A program made the translations under genes and the position numbers. Positions 1 through 9,920 of a stretch of DNA of 64,000 nt are shown here, one piece after another (positions within the stretch are counted from its first letter, which is position 1; every line of letters begins with the position of its first letter). This DNA is from Amyelois transitella (taxonomy: Eukaryota; Arthropoda; Insecta; Lepidoptera; Pyralidae). Below the pieces are notes generated by a model. The model was not told where the DNA came from, made no database searches, and was given only the letters and a program-made list of their open reading frames with translations. The DNA is taken from positions 9,967,501 to 10,031,500 of the forward strand of contig NC_083506.1 in NCBI RefSeq assembly GCF_032362555.1, read 5' to 3'.

Positions 1-183
1 TTTGAAATCAATATCATGCAACACTTTAGAGGAAAATATATTACGCATAGCATTAGGTAAACCATCATTTACAAGAATATTAAGTAATGCAAATTCATCA
101 ATTAAACTTGTATGTCTTACCACGTTATAAATTTGTTTTTTGATAGCTGTTGTTAGTGGTGAAAAGTTTTGAAAGATTGATCT
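1..183 (-). CDS. Partial exon of an unidentified gene, leaving the left edge
   Basis: On the minus strand there is an open frame of about 61 codons running off the left edge; it begins in the middle of a codon series after an in-frame stop further upstream and reads ...TTAIKKQIYNVV, then SLIDEFALLNILVNDGLPNA and so on. Composition is protein-like (mixed hydrophobic and charged, few low-complexity runs) and unlike the surrounding AT-rich spacer. A possible acceptor (TTATTAAG) lies at about 181-186. It follows TAX1BP3 on the same strand by under 300 bases, so it is a separate downstream gene or an internal exon. I do not recognise the family. Confidence 0.4.
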
Positions 184-466
184 TAATAAATAAATATAAG
201 TGCAACATTAACACATCAACTTGAAGAATAAACAGACCATATTTTTACAATATACACAATGTGAAGGTGAATTTCTCTTACTCATTTTAAAAGGAAATGT
301 TTATCCAATGTTATCATTATCATTAAATTAGTAAAGTCACAAACAACAACAGCAAATAATGTAAAAAGTAAACTTTGTTTCCAATAGAGAAACATTTTCA
401 TAAAATATTTGACCCACAGAAATTAACTGCATCCAACTCAAAATGTCATGATTTAGTTATGTTAAA

Positions 467-992
467 TTATGTTGATGTCACTCCTTTTCTAGCTACTAAT
501 AGATTTAGTACTGGGTGCTTCTTTATGTAACTAACTGCTTTTTTATGTGTCACCATAGTAAAATCATATCCATTGCATTGCAATATCTTGTCATGCATTC
601 TCAAACCAGCTTTTGCAGCAGGACTACCTTCATGTACCTCAGTTACATAAATACCCTGGAAACGTGAATTATATATAATTATTATTTTTAAATAACCAAT
701 GAGCACTTGTGCACAGTACAAAATGAACACTTACATTATCTGTATACCCCTGAGGGCTTTTACGGTAATCTTGGTCGATTCCACCACCAATTTTAAATCC
801 ACATTTCATGACTTCACGGCCCTCAGAGTCAACACCGGCCTCCTTTTGAAGTGTTATAGGTATCTGTTGAAGTTAAAAAATTGTATATCAGAAAATATTC
901 AAAAAAAATATTAAACGGGGAGTGGTCACAACACATACACTTAGACATTCCATTGCCGTGCCGGCCTGGTGCTGAAAAGCCATTTTCGCCAT
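467..992 (-). CDS. TAX1BP3: Tax1-binding protein 3 (TIP-1) homologue, single PDZ domain
   Basis: Three coding exons: 939-992, 735-863 and 467-655 (54, 129 and 189 nt, all phase 0), joined by GTATGT and GTAAGT-like donors, giving 123 residues; the human protein is 124. The core has the TIP-1 signature: FKIGGGIDQD (residues about 35-44, the PDZ carboxylate-binding loop region), GIYVTEVHEGSPAAKAGL, then DKILQCNGYDFTMVTHKKAV. TIP-1 is a small soluble protein made almost entirely of one PDZ domain; by family knowledge it binds C-terminal motifs of partners such as beta-catenin and competes with multi-PDZ scaffolds. The start is the ATG at 992 (ACC before it, good Kozak); a second in-frame Met lies at codon 4. 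The weakest call is the exon 1 donor. Confidence 0.9.
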
Positions 993-1539
993 GGTGGAAA
1001 ATTTAATTTAAACACTTAGATAAAAAATAAATAAGTTGCAACGGCAACAACGCAATAAATTTATTAAACACAAACTGACTTGTTTGACGAAGACAACAAA
1101 CAAAGTCTTTCCCTTGTTTTTTTAATGGGCATAAACTAAAGAAATTGACAGATTGATTTTTAGGCTAATAAGCTTAGGATCACTGGCATGGGGTTCTTGA
1201 TACAATCATTGTAGATCTTAATCTAAGTTGGCGACGGACTACAACGCCACCCTTGTCAGTCGAGATGCTGGATCCAGGCATTGAAATACCTAGTCGCATG
1301 TAATTACATGGTCAGTCGGTTAGTTGTGCACTGCTTTTAATTACCGAAAGTCGGGTTGGGTTGGTGCAACCGAAATCCTACGAAGTCGCAGGCGCGATGC
1401 AAGAGCCTTTCGACATCATTGAAAGCTTAAGAACGTCAACAGGGTATAAATTTGTCTTAACATTTTTATTTTCATTTTACTTCAGATAAACCAAAGAGAC
1501 GGACAGAAAGAGTGGATAAGTCTTTTTAAGGTTCGAGAA
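993..1539. other. Spacer upstream of TAX1BP3
   Basis: The TAX1BP3 5' UTR and promoter must lie here. I see no other gene; a moderately GC-rich stretch at about 1180-1420 has no long open frame and may be an old transposon fragment. Confidence 0.4.
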
Positions 1540-2513
1540 TAGACCCCAGCAGGAACTTCGAAATTACGTTCAGGAGGCTTACCACAACCTTTTATAGAAC
1601 CGTTCAAATATTAAGGCAGTTTATTAGCAGGCCTGCTCAAAACTCCTACCATGACGTCTTATAAGGTGAACGGTTTAAGCTGAATGATGAACGGTTATTT
1701 TGTCTATGGCTCAATGTGGAGATGTCAATAAAGAAACGTTCAAACCTCTAATAAAAATAATAATACCATAATAATACAATAATAATTAAAGATAACAAAT
1801 ACTTATAAATTAAATTAAATATGAAGTTAACCTAAATTTTTCTGAATGCATTGTTGCACGCTATAAAATACTTTTATTTGTATAAATTAAATAAATGTTA
1901 GTTTAAATTGGTTTTGAACGACCGTCCGAACGAATCGGCCTGTCACATAAATTTAAAGTAGGTAGGTACCTGCTAGAATACTTGAGTGATACTTGAAAGT
2001 TTTCGATAACTTTAAATTCGTCCCTAAGTTATAAATAATGTTTTTAATGTGTAGAGCCGTTCTGCAACCACTTGAAATATCCTTTTTTTACTTGTCACGG
2101 CTTTTTAAGTGGACGCGCCTTACCTCACAACAGTTTTAGAAGTTTGCCGGATCGCAGTGATTTTTAATATTCTTAACTTTTGAGGCTATTATTTATTTTA
2201 CAAGAAAACTATATAATGTCGTAAGTAGAAAGTGTTTACTTATAATACCAAGGTATGTAAACATTGATTCCTTTATTTCTTAGAGTCATCTTCATCCTAC
2301 TCCCAGCTTCACCTGCTTAAATCAATAATCTTTATTTTCACTTTTGCAGTAAGTTTCGGAAATCCTTATTTAGTGAAACCTGCAAATTTAAAATCTCTAG
2401 CCCTACCAGTTTGCCTGGTGTGTTGACCTACAGGCACTCAATCCATGAGTTTTCTCTTTTAATTACATTGTCTCAGTTTTAAACTATACCTAAATGTTCT
2501 TTAACTGTTTTAG

Positions 2514-3612
2514 TACTGGATGGACCTGAAGGCCAAAATAAAACGTAAAAATAGAACAATTCGAGAGAGCATCAGCAGGACAGGAGGGGGGCCCGCCAAG
2601 TGGGGAAGAGCTAACAGAAATTGACATAACATTTTTAAGTATCCTTGGTGCGGAATATGGCATGGGTTTACCAGCGGTGCAGGTGAACCCATTGCAGGTA
2701 AGATCCCTTAAATACATTAAAGCCTACAAATTATAATTAATACAAAAAATATATGTTATGTTATATATGTATTTATGAAACCATTTATTTTTAGGATGAT
2801 ATGAAACCTGAAGCTGGCCCCTCTGGCATTCGAGGTATTGAAGTCGAATCCATTACAGAAGAATGGTTAGAAGTTCCTTCTAGTGTATTGTATGTATTCA
2901 ATTTCATTTTTATTAGATTGAGATAAAACATTAATATTTATTGACTAAGGCATCGGTGATCTCAAAATGTGTTGTCATAGGCGCCTAGTACATAAAACTA
3001 AGTGAATAGACTATATCATAGTAGCCTAGTGATGATGAATTATATACCATACTGATTGTATTTTGTATAATAAATTTAACAATTTGATTACATTACAAAG
3101 CCATACAGCTGAGCATGGCTTAGCCCTTTTGAGACTGTTGGCTCTGTCTACTCCTATGGTCATAGAATGTGATTAGATAAATGAATAATTCAATGCTTTA
3201 AGTCTTCTTGAGACTGTAAGCTCTGTCTACTCCTATGGTATAAGAATGTGATTGTATGAATGAATATTTCAATTGTTATTTTCAGGTATCTCAAACTGTT
3301 AGTTCTTTCGAGGCAGACTCTCTACCTGCAGCTGTAGAAATTACTACTGCATCATCAGATCCTTCACAAAGCCACGCAGCAGCTGTCTCTGATGAGGCTG
3401 TCGGCGTCGAAGTACCTAGTGTGGTACAGGCTGAAGCCCCGCCACAACCTAGGCGACGGCGCCGACGTGCTCATTTAACAGCTGCAGAAGCAAGGGTGCA
3501 AATAGTTGAAGCTGCACGACAGAGGGCTGCTACTGAAGCTGCAAATAGTTTAATACTTCAAGAAGCTATTTGTCTCTTCCGTGAATTAGTGGCTATAATT
3601 AGAAGAAGGTGA
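2514..3612 (+). pseudogene. Myb/SANT-like Harbinger accessory protein, broken and N-terminally incomplete
   Basis: Three exons are visible: 2514-2697, 2795-2884 and 3286-3612. Exon 1 starts after TTTTAG and reads YWMDLKAKIKRKNRTIRESI...RTGGG, the end of a Myb/MADF-like DNA-binding domain with its usual TGGGP tail, then GEELTEIDITFLSILGAEYG. The two halves are in different frames: the G-run at 2586-2591 carries one base too many (184 nt instead of 183). Exon 3 ends in an alanine/arginine-rich tail (PRRRRRRAHLTAAEAR, then IIRRR and TGA). The upstream exon with the first Myb helices was not found. In Harbinger elements this protein helps import and position the nuclease (family knowledge). An alternative final exon could start at 4219 after TTTTCAG. 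Confidence 0.6.
3096..3255 (+). repeat. Two tandem partial copies of the dispersed lepidopteran repeat
   Basis: The block 'GAGACTGTTGGCTCTGTCTA' followed by CTCCTATGGT and AGAATGTGATT occurs at about 3131-3175 and again, slightly changed (TGTAAGCTC), at about 3210-3250. Both are fragments of the repeat seen in fuller form at 5480-5745. Confidence 0.6.
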
Positions 3613-5259
3613 GCAATAATTAATTTATTCAATGTGCCAAATTCATCAAAATTGGTCCTGTAAACCATTTCAAAATGTCAATCATTTCTCTTAATAATAT
3701 TAGTATAGCTAATCCATTAATAACTTGAAGTTTTCTTTGAGATATTCACTTTTCTGCAAATTTACAGAATGTTTTGTATATATTTAAAATAAAAAAATGT
3801 TTTATTTTATAATTATTAAGTTATTTTAAAATATGTCATTTTGGAATGAGCAAAATTAAAACTAGAACAATTTTTAAAAAAGAAAAAAGAAAGATGATTA
3901 CTAAGCAAAATTAAATTTACAAATTAAATTATTCATGTAAAATTCTTTTACTTAACATAACATAACATTTACATTTACTTATTATATATATATATAAACA
4001 TTTACTTATTGAATATGTACTTTTATGCTTTTACATAATAAAATATTGGTATTCAATTTAATTTAATAACAATAAAAAAACTATATTAATTTGATGAATA
4101 TTAAATGAAAAAGATTATTGTTCATAAACTACCTGCATAGCTACTTATAACTTACTCTTAAAAACGAAATATTATTGAATACAAATCTGCAATAAAATTC
4201 TATTTTTTGATTTTCAGGTACGGCGAAAAGCCCAGAGACGTGCCACAAGATCCCGCCGTGTAGATATACCACGTTGAAGCTCAATGTTGTGTTGCCCAGC
4301 TGGTTCATGAAGAGCTTCCACTGGTGGTTGTTGTGCAACTTCCCTTGCTTGCTCTTCTTCTGTCAACCTTACTTCAGGCAAGTTGTTTTCATTACAAATA
4401 TTGTGCAATATTACACAAGCATTTGTAATGAAGCCAGCAACCTGTGGTTGATAATGCAACATGTCCCTGTGGCACAAGAGACACCGGAAACGTGCTTTGA
4501 GAAGACCTATAGTTCTTTCTATCACATTCCTAGCCTTTACATGCTTTTGTGTATAATATGCTTCCGGTGTGTCTGGTTCTGCATCCAAAATAGGTGTCAT
4601 CATCGTTCTTCGTTGTGAGTACCCAGAGTCACCTGGAAATAAACATTATAACTCGTGTTATTTTTTTATTTTATTTGAACATTCATATTTTATATAAATT
4701 TAATGATACATTTTTATTTTAAAATTGAATCCTACAAATATTTTTGACTTTTAAAATTTTATTTCATGTTTTTAATTGGTCTAGTTTTAATTAAAAGTGT
4801 GTTAAAAATATATCTTTCAAACAATATTGTTCATATTATTTGCTATAATAAGTTCACCAACAAAGGTTTTCTTACCTAAAAGCCATGTTGCTTCAGACCC
4901 TAAATTTTCCAAATGGTAACATACAGGATGGTGACTCCATATAAATGAGTCATGAAATGACCCTGGATGACTCGCATCAACACTTAGAATTTGTTGATAC
5001 GAATCACAAATCTGAAAAAAAAAAATAATAAGAAAAATTTGAAATTACTAAAGTGGTTCAATGGAAAAAAAAAATGTAAGTATGTATATTAGAAAATCAT
5101 TGATGGGAGAGTAGTTTTAGCCAACTCATAAACATGAAAAGTTCATAGACATTGTTCCTGAATTAGGGCTGGCCCGGGCCCAGGAAGGCATCCAGTAGAC
5201 GTGTACTTAGTATATATTCAATATACATTTTTCAAAATTACTCGATTATACCTACATTA

Positions 5260-5435
5260 TAATAAGGGACAGGCTTATAAATTTGGGATTCTTTTTTTAA
5301 GGTGATAGACTAGCAACCTACCATTATTTGAATCTCAATTCTATCTACCATTAATCTCGGCCTATCAGTATTTTTGGGACTGTTGGCTCTGAATACCCCG
5401 CAAGGGACATAGATGTGATCATGTTTGTATGTGTT
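5260..5435 (+). repeat. Copy of the dispersed lepidopteran repeat
   Basis: Contains ATAAGGGACAGGCTTATAAA, GGTGATAGACTAGCAACCTACC and GGGACTGTTGGCTCTGAATACC, the same succession of blocks as at 5480-5745, but more diverged. Confidence 0.6.
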
Positions 5436-5479
5436 ATATATTATGCTATAAAACTATTAAATAAAAGTTTATTATGGTT

Positions 5480-5745
5480 TAGTATTATGCCGTGTGGTTC
5501 CCGGCACCAATAAAAAAAAAAGAATAGGACCACTCCATCTCTTTCCCATGGATGTCGTAAAAGGCGACTAAGGGATAGGCTTACAAACAAGGGATTCTTT
5601 TTTAGGCGACAGGCTAGCAACCTGTCACTATTTGAATCTCAATTCTATCATTAAGCCAAATAGCTGAACGTGGCCTTTCAGTCTTTTCAAGACTGTTGGC
5701 TCTGTCTACCCCGTAAGGGATATAGACGTGATGATATATGTAAAA
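5480..5745 (+). repeat. Best copy of the dispersed lepidopteran repeat (SINE-like or LINE 3' end)
   Basis: Starts near GCCGTGTGGTTCCCGGCACC, continues GGATGTCGTAAAAGGCGACT, CTAGCAACCTGTCACTATTT, AAGACTGTTGGCTCTGTCTA and ends CCCCGTAAGGGATATAGACGTGAT. I use it as the local reference for the other copies. No coding capacity and no clear tRNA-like head, so SINE or LINE 3' end are both possible. Confidence 0.7.
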
Positions 5746-5786
5746 GTTTATTTACCAACTGACATTTAGAGAATGGAATTTCTTTC

Positions 5787-6604
5787 GGTTAAACTCTTGA
5801 AACGGGCCACCGCCGGAGAGGGGTGGTGAGGGGGGAGGGGGTAACTCCCCCCCTCCCGTGACCCCCTCTTGCCGGAAGCCTATAGTTTTTTTTTTTACGA
5901 ATTTTTAAAGTTTTCATATAAAAAGTGTGCTAAAGGTCATTAACCGCCAGATGGGCAAGGGGGCAGATGGGAAAGTAAGAAGGGATAAAAGGGGCGAAGG
6001 TGAGTTAAACCTAACCTATACATACTTACTATTATACTTTTTTACTCAGTTTGAACGCTCCGCTCGCTTCGCTCGCTCCGCTTTGGTGGTTTACACCAAC
6101 CTAACCTAACCTAACCAAACCGAGTTTGATTTGTGACCAATTTGTTTCTTTTCATTGCGCCCCGACCCCCCCATGCGGGGGGGCTGCGCCCCCCTGCACC
6201 CCCTGCTGTCTGTTTACCGACAGCTACTTTCAAAGTCAGTAGATAAAATGACAGTAGCACATAACCAAAACGGCGGATTGCGTTCTTTTCATAGTTAGTG
6301 TCTTTTTTGTTTTTATTTTTAAGCAAAGTTTTTGACTACCTATATTTTTAGTGCTAAAATATATTAATTAATGTATTGTACATGTTAAATGGACAAACTT
6401 ATTATTTAATACTAAATTAACACAGTTTACAATGACAAACCGAAAATATATTGCGTTGTTTAGTGCAATTTTTAAGATTTTCAAAAATTCATATAAAAAA
6501 GGGGGGGGCTTCCGGCAAAAAAAAATACTTGGGGGGGGGGTCATACAAACCCTCCTCCACCCTCCCCAACCTCTCTGGCGGTGGCCCGTTTTAAGAGTTG
6601 AGCC
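5787..6604. mobile_element. Non-autonomous inverted-repeat element (MITE-like) inside the Harbinger nuclease exon
   Basis: The ends read inward GGTTAAACTCTTGAAACGGG (left) and GGCTCAACTCTTAAAACGGG (right), both continuing CCACCGCC then GAGAGG; similarity extends over about 150 bases on each side (TTGCCGGAAGCC and an AATTTTT...TTTT block are shared). The direct repeat TTTCTTTC at 5779-5786 and 6605-6612 is a perfect 8-bp target duplication. Eight bp fits hAT, P or Merlin elements; the GG start does not match typical hAT CAG ends, so I leave it unassigned. It has no transposase gene. Inside are C/G homopolymer-rich blocks and four CCTAA units. Confidence 0.85.
6098..6116 (+). repeat. Short interstitial (CCTAA)n, the insect telomere motif
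   Basis: AACCTAACCTAACCTAACC: nearly four units of the complement of TTAGG, located in the middle of the MITE-like element. Confidence 0.7.
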
Positions 6605-7960
6605 TTTCTTTCTACAGAAATATCTATCTTCATGCTCATTAGGCCTTTCTATGCAAACATGGGTACAATCAATACATCCACCAGGGATACCAAATTTATT
6701 GAAAAATCTGCAGGCAAAAAAGGCATATTGTTATCAAACTTAATTATTGATATAATATAAATAAAATTAGCTAAGTATATATAAGCGTGCCTTAATCTTT
6801 TTAACTGACGACTTTCATAAGTCTGTGGGAATTTTATATATTTGTATAAGAGAGGATTACTATTAAAATAATGTACTTTATGGAACTTGATTGACCTTTG
6901 TTTCTATGCTTAAATCAGTTGCTCTTTTAGAGCTTTTTGCCATTATTGGCTCCTCCTCTTCACAAAGTTTGTGCACCAAGTCTGCGGTTAACCTAGATAA
7001 GTAAGATACGAGTAATTATGTTATCATGTTGTTGAGAAGAGAGAGATAGATCTTTCTTTATAATAGAGCATAAGGCGGTTGATAGGTGAACATTTACATA
7101 CCTGTACTCCTTGATGAAAGCATTTTCATCTAAGTCAAAAGGATTATTATTTTCTCTGTTCCTTAAACGTTTCTTTTTATTTGCCATTCTGGATTCGTTG
7201 AAATCACTTTCCAAAAACTCAAACAGTTCATACTCGTCACACATCTTTGCAATAATGTTAGGGGTGTTATTAATGTTTACACAACTTACTCTTCTGTAGA
7301 TTTAACTTTATTGAAAAATTCATAGGTATTTCATCAAATTCTTATTGAACAATAGCTTTGCATGTATTTTAATGCCCTTTATCCTACAAATCCTTAGGAA
7401 ACAAACACGGAACATTTGGTGAATATCTTACAAAACAACGCCAAAAATGTCCAAAGAAGCTACAGTAACTTTTTAAGAATCGCTTTATTTGACATTTGCG
7501 ACGAGCAAGAAACAATTCCTGCTGTCAAAAGTGGCCGTTGTGGTAGGAAAACTCTATACAAAAAAAATGGTGAACGGTTTACTGAGCAGACCTGCCGCAG
7601 GCCTGCTTATAATTGATGTCATGGTACGAAAAAACAGTGCAGTTCAATTTAGGTCCTGCTATAAGACGTCGTGGTAAGCCTCCAGTCTATAAAAGATGTT
7701 TAATGAACATAAAGACACCTTCAATGTATTTTTTTTAAATCTGTGAGAGACATTTCGAGGCTAAACGGTCTTTAGTTTTTCCTGTTGTCACTATCAACTT
7801 CTAACAAAATGACAAGTGACAATCCAAACCAAAGTCAACCAAATGAAATATGTCAACAAGAAGGATAAATATTTATAAATTATATTATTAATTTTTTTGT
7901 TCTGGTAAAAAAGGTTTGTTTCTATTTATTGTATTATTTAATTAAGTTGTTATTGAATAA

Positions 7961-8153
7961 CAAATTGATCAAATTAAGGGCGTCCTGGTAAAGGGTCAGG
8001 TCAAACGTACCCGAAACCGCCGAGCTTGTATGAAGAGAGTTATGAATGTGGATGAAGCGAAGGAAGTATGCAGAGATCGTGGCAAGTGGAAAGAGGTAGT
8101 CTCTGCCTACCCCTCCGGGAAAGAGGCGTGATTCTATGTATGTATGTATGTAT
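7961..8153 (+). mobile_element. 3' fragment of an RTE-like LINE with 12-bp target duplication
   Basis: About 185 bases are nearly identical to 38935-39123, the last part of the longer RTE-like copy: GATCAAATTAAGG, then the frame ending ...SAYPSGKEA*, then (ATGT)n. It is flanked by GTTATTGAATAA at 7949-7960 and 8154-8165, a perfect 12-bp target site duplication, so this is a complete, severely 5'-truncated insertion. It lies upstream of NDUFAF2, probably in or near its 5' UTR intron. Confidence 0.9.
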
Positions 8154-8294
8154 GTTATTGAATAATACTATGACTTTGTACATAGTACGTTCGAATCGAA
8201 CCTGATGCGCACTATTTATACAATAATCATCTTTGGATATATTCCAATAGTTTTGAATTTTATAATCTTTTTCGACTTGTTTTTATTATTTCAG

Positions 8295-9119
8295 ATGGCC
8301 AATGGACCAACAAGAGGTGTCTGGCGAATAGTGTTACAAAATTTCATTAATTCTTTTAGACCACGGCAAATACAAGGGAATAATGTGGGTTAGTCCTATG
8401 CTGCTAAAAGCCTTTGTTTTCTATACAATATATTGACAGATATAGTAGTTCATAAGCTTACACACTTTTTTTCAGGTAAAGACTATATTGGAAATGTATA
8501 TTTTGAGATTCCAGCCGATGCCAGTAGGGGCAAAAGGAAGCCCACACGTTGGTACGACCCACCAAAGGGACTGGACTTTCAGGATCCTATACCAGCTGAA
8601 TGGGAAGCTTGGTTAAGGATGAGAAGGTGAGTAACTTCCTAATGTTTCAAGTATTTACCTAGTAAATAAATATGGATTTATTTTTAAAAATTATCAAATA
8701 AATATTTCAATTAATGTTCACAAATTTAACAGAAGATGTTTGTGTGTCTGTCTTACCAGACAACTCAATATAAAAGCTCAATAATTGAACAAAATATACA
8801 GTTTCACTAATATGAAAACAATATATTGTGACCTAAAAAATAAAATTGTACTAGGTACAGCAGTCTTATTCCTAGAAGAGATAACTTCCTATTTTTACTT
8901 ATTTTCAGGCCTGAACCACCCACTGAAGAAGAAATAGCAAAAAACATAGCTGTAGCTAAGTTAAAGAAGATTAATGCAGCTAAAATAGAAGAAAAGAGGT
9001 TGACAGAAGGAGGATCACTCCCAGCTCCACCTCTGAGGGGCGCAGAGTCATTCCCCAAATACGAGGAGTACCATACTGGACATCCAGATGACCACCCCAA
9101 ACATAAATCGGATATGTGA
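8295..9119 (+). CDS. NDUFAF2: NDUFAF2 (B17.2L, mimitin), complex I assembly factor
   Basis: Three coding exons, 8295-8388, 8476-8626 and 8909-9119 (94+151+211 = 456 nt, 151 residues). The N-terminal half carries the NDUFA12/B17.2 family pattern: KDYIGNVYFEIP, then KRKPTRWYDPP and the motif IPAEWEAWLRMRRPEPPTEEE. The C-terminal part is hydrophilic and charged (KLKKINAAKIEEKRL...). NDUFAF2 is a mitochondrial matrix paralogue of subunit NDUFA12 that acts late in assembly of respiratory complex I. The longer charged tail and 'RRPEPPT' junction fit NDUFAF2 better than NDUFA12. A splice acceptor TTTCAG directly precedes the ATG, so a 5' UTR intron is likely. ATTAAA at about 9171 can serve for polyadenylation. 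Confidence 0.88.
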
Positions 9120-9249
9120 ATAGATTTAGCACAACTTTAGCCAGTTTGTAAATATGTTGTTTTAGTTTTTATTAAAGAAATTAAATTATTTTTACGTTAA
9201 ACAGATTTTTTTTCTCAATACACTACTAGTTACATTAAAGGTTACCCAA

Positions 9250-9565
9250 CAATTTATGGCCAGAATATTTCTTCAGAACAGGATCCATAACACCGCCATT
9301 CGCGAGCACACCAGAATAGTGGATTTAGGTCAACGCTTAGTGGGCGTGGGCTGGCCATGTGTGCAGACGTGGTGACACCCGATGGAGCAAATCCATCCTC
9401 GAATGGTGACCAAGAGCTGAATAGAGGAATACTGGCAGACCATTAACCCGCTGGTTCGATGACATAAAAACCAACCTGGGACAGATTTTTTTTTAACTTC
9501 GATAGAGATAGGTGGAAAGATATTAGAGATGCCAAGCAGTGGGCGAATATATGAAGAAGAAGACA
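9250..9565 (+). pseudogene. C-terminal remnant of an RTE-type LINE protein, multiple frame breaks
   Basis: Read in shifting frames it gives IREHTRIVDLGQRL, WAGHVCRRGDTRWSKSILEW, a stop, GRPLTRWFDDIKTNLGQ and RDRWKDIRDAKQWANI. The W-GHV-R...RW...ILEW...GRP.RW.DDIK succession is the usual tail after the reverse transcriptase in RTE-like LINEs. At least two stops and one frameshift; clearly dead, and a different family from the copy at 37841. Confidence 0.7.
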
Positions 9566-9754
9566 TTCTCTTCATTTCATTTGAATCTTGTCTTCATCAT
9601 TCGCTTCTGTTTTAAGTTCATTTTCTTCAAATTCCATGTCAGGAAATTCATCAACCTCAACATCGCCTATAAAGGGCTCAATGTAATTATGTAACCATTT
9701 TCATCGTGAATATATATAAAATGGAAAACAGTGAGTTTATTGGCATGAATATAG

Positions 9755-9905
9755 CCACGTCCCTATCCCTTACGGGGTAGACAGAGTCCACACTCTCGAA
9801 AAAACTGGAAGGCCACGTTCAACTGTATGGCTTAGTGATTGAATTGAGATTCAGATATTGACACGTTGCTAGGCCATGGCATAAAACAAGAATCCCAAGT
9901 TTATA
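9755..9905 (-). repeat. Reverse copy of the dispersed lepidopteran repeat
   Basis: Complement of the 5480-5745 repeat: CCTTACGGGGTAGACAGAGT, GGCCACGTTCAACTGTATGG, GAATTGAGATTCA, then GTTGCTAGGCCATGGC and CAAGAATCCCAAGTTTATAG. Confidence 0.75.
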
Positions 9906-9920
9906 GTCTTTGTTTAAGTC

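Larger units (their letters stand above)
4214..7244 (-). pseudogene. HARBI1-like (DDE_Tnp_4) Harbinger nuclease, deleted and interrupted
   Basis: Minus-strand pieces in order: 7102-7244 (MCDEYELFEFLESDF ... IKEYR), about 6886-6992 (RLTADLVHKLCEEEE...), about 6613-6711 (FFNKFGIPGGCIDCTHVCIE...DRYFCRK), 5767-5786 (KFHSLN), 4865-5011 (ICDSYQQILSVDASHPGSFH DSFIW...) and 4214-4632 (GDSGYSQRRTMMTPI ... ARNVIERTIGLLKARFRCL). GCIDCTH and DASHPGSFHDS hold the first two acidic catalytic positions of the DDE nuclease, and the NVIER block is the usual third region. About 70 residues before FFNKFG are missing, and an 818-bp element splits RYFCRK from KFHSLN. The exon ending after KFHSLN no longer has a donor that keeps the frame. 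Not functional; the domestic gene HARBI1 is excluded by this damage and by the paired Myb-like gene. Confidence 0.75.
1540..7720. mobile_element. Decayed PIF/Harbinger DNA transposon (approximate limits)
   Basis: The interval holds the two genes typical of animal Harbinger elements in convergent arrangement: a Myb/SANT-like accessory gene on plus (2514-3612) and a HARBI1-type nuclease on minus (4214-7244). Near each outer edge are related sequences in opposite orientation: AGGAGGCTTACCAC at about 1570-1583 and its complement at about 7674-7688; the palindrome GCAGGCCTGC also occurs on both sides (about 1628 and 7598). This suggests subterminal inverted repeats of one copy. I could not fix the exact termini or the usual 3-bp target duplication, so limits are approximate. 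Both genes are damaged and the element also contains later insertions. Confidence 0.5.

Noticed and set aside
3256-3285. Upstream ATG of the third Myb-like exon as a gene start
   Set aside because: A clear TTTTCAG acceptor at 3279-3285 and the upstream exons show it is an internal exon.
8120-8159. (ATGT)n as an independent microsatellite
   Set aside because: It is the 3' tail of the RTE-like fragment, bounded by a target duplication.
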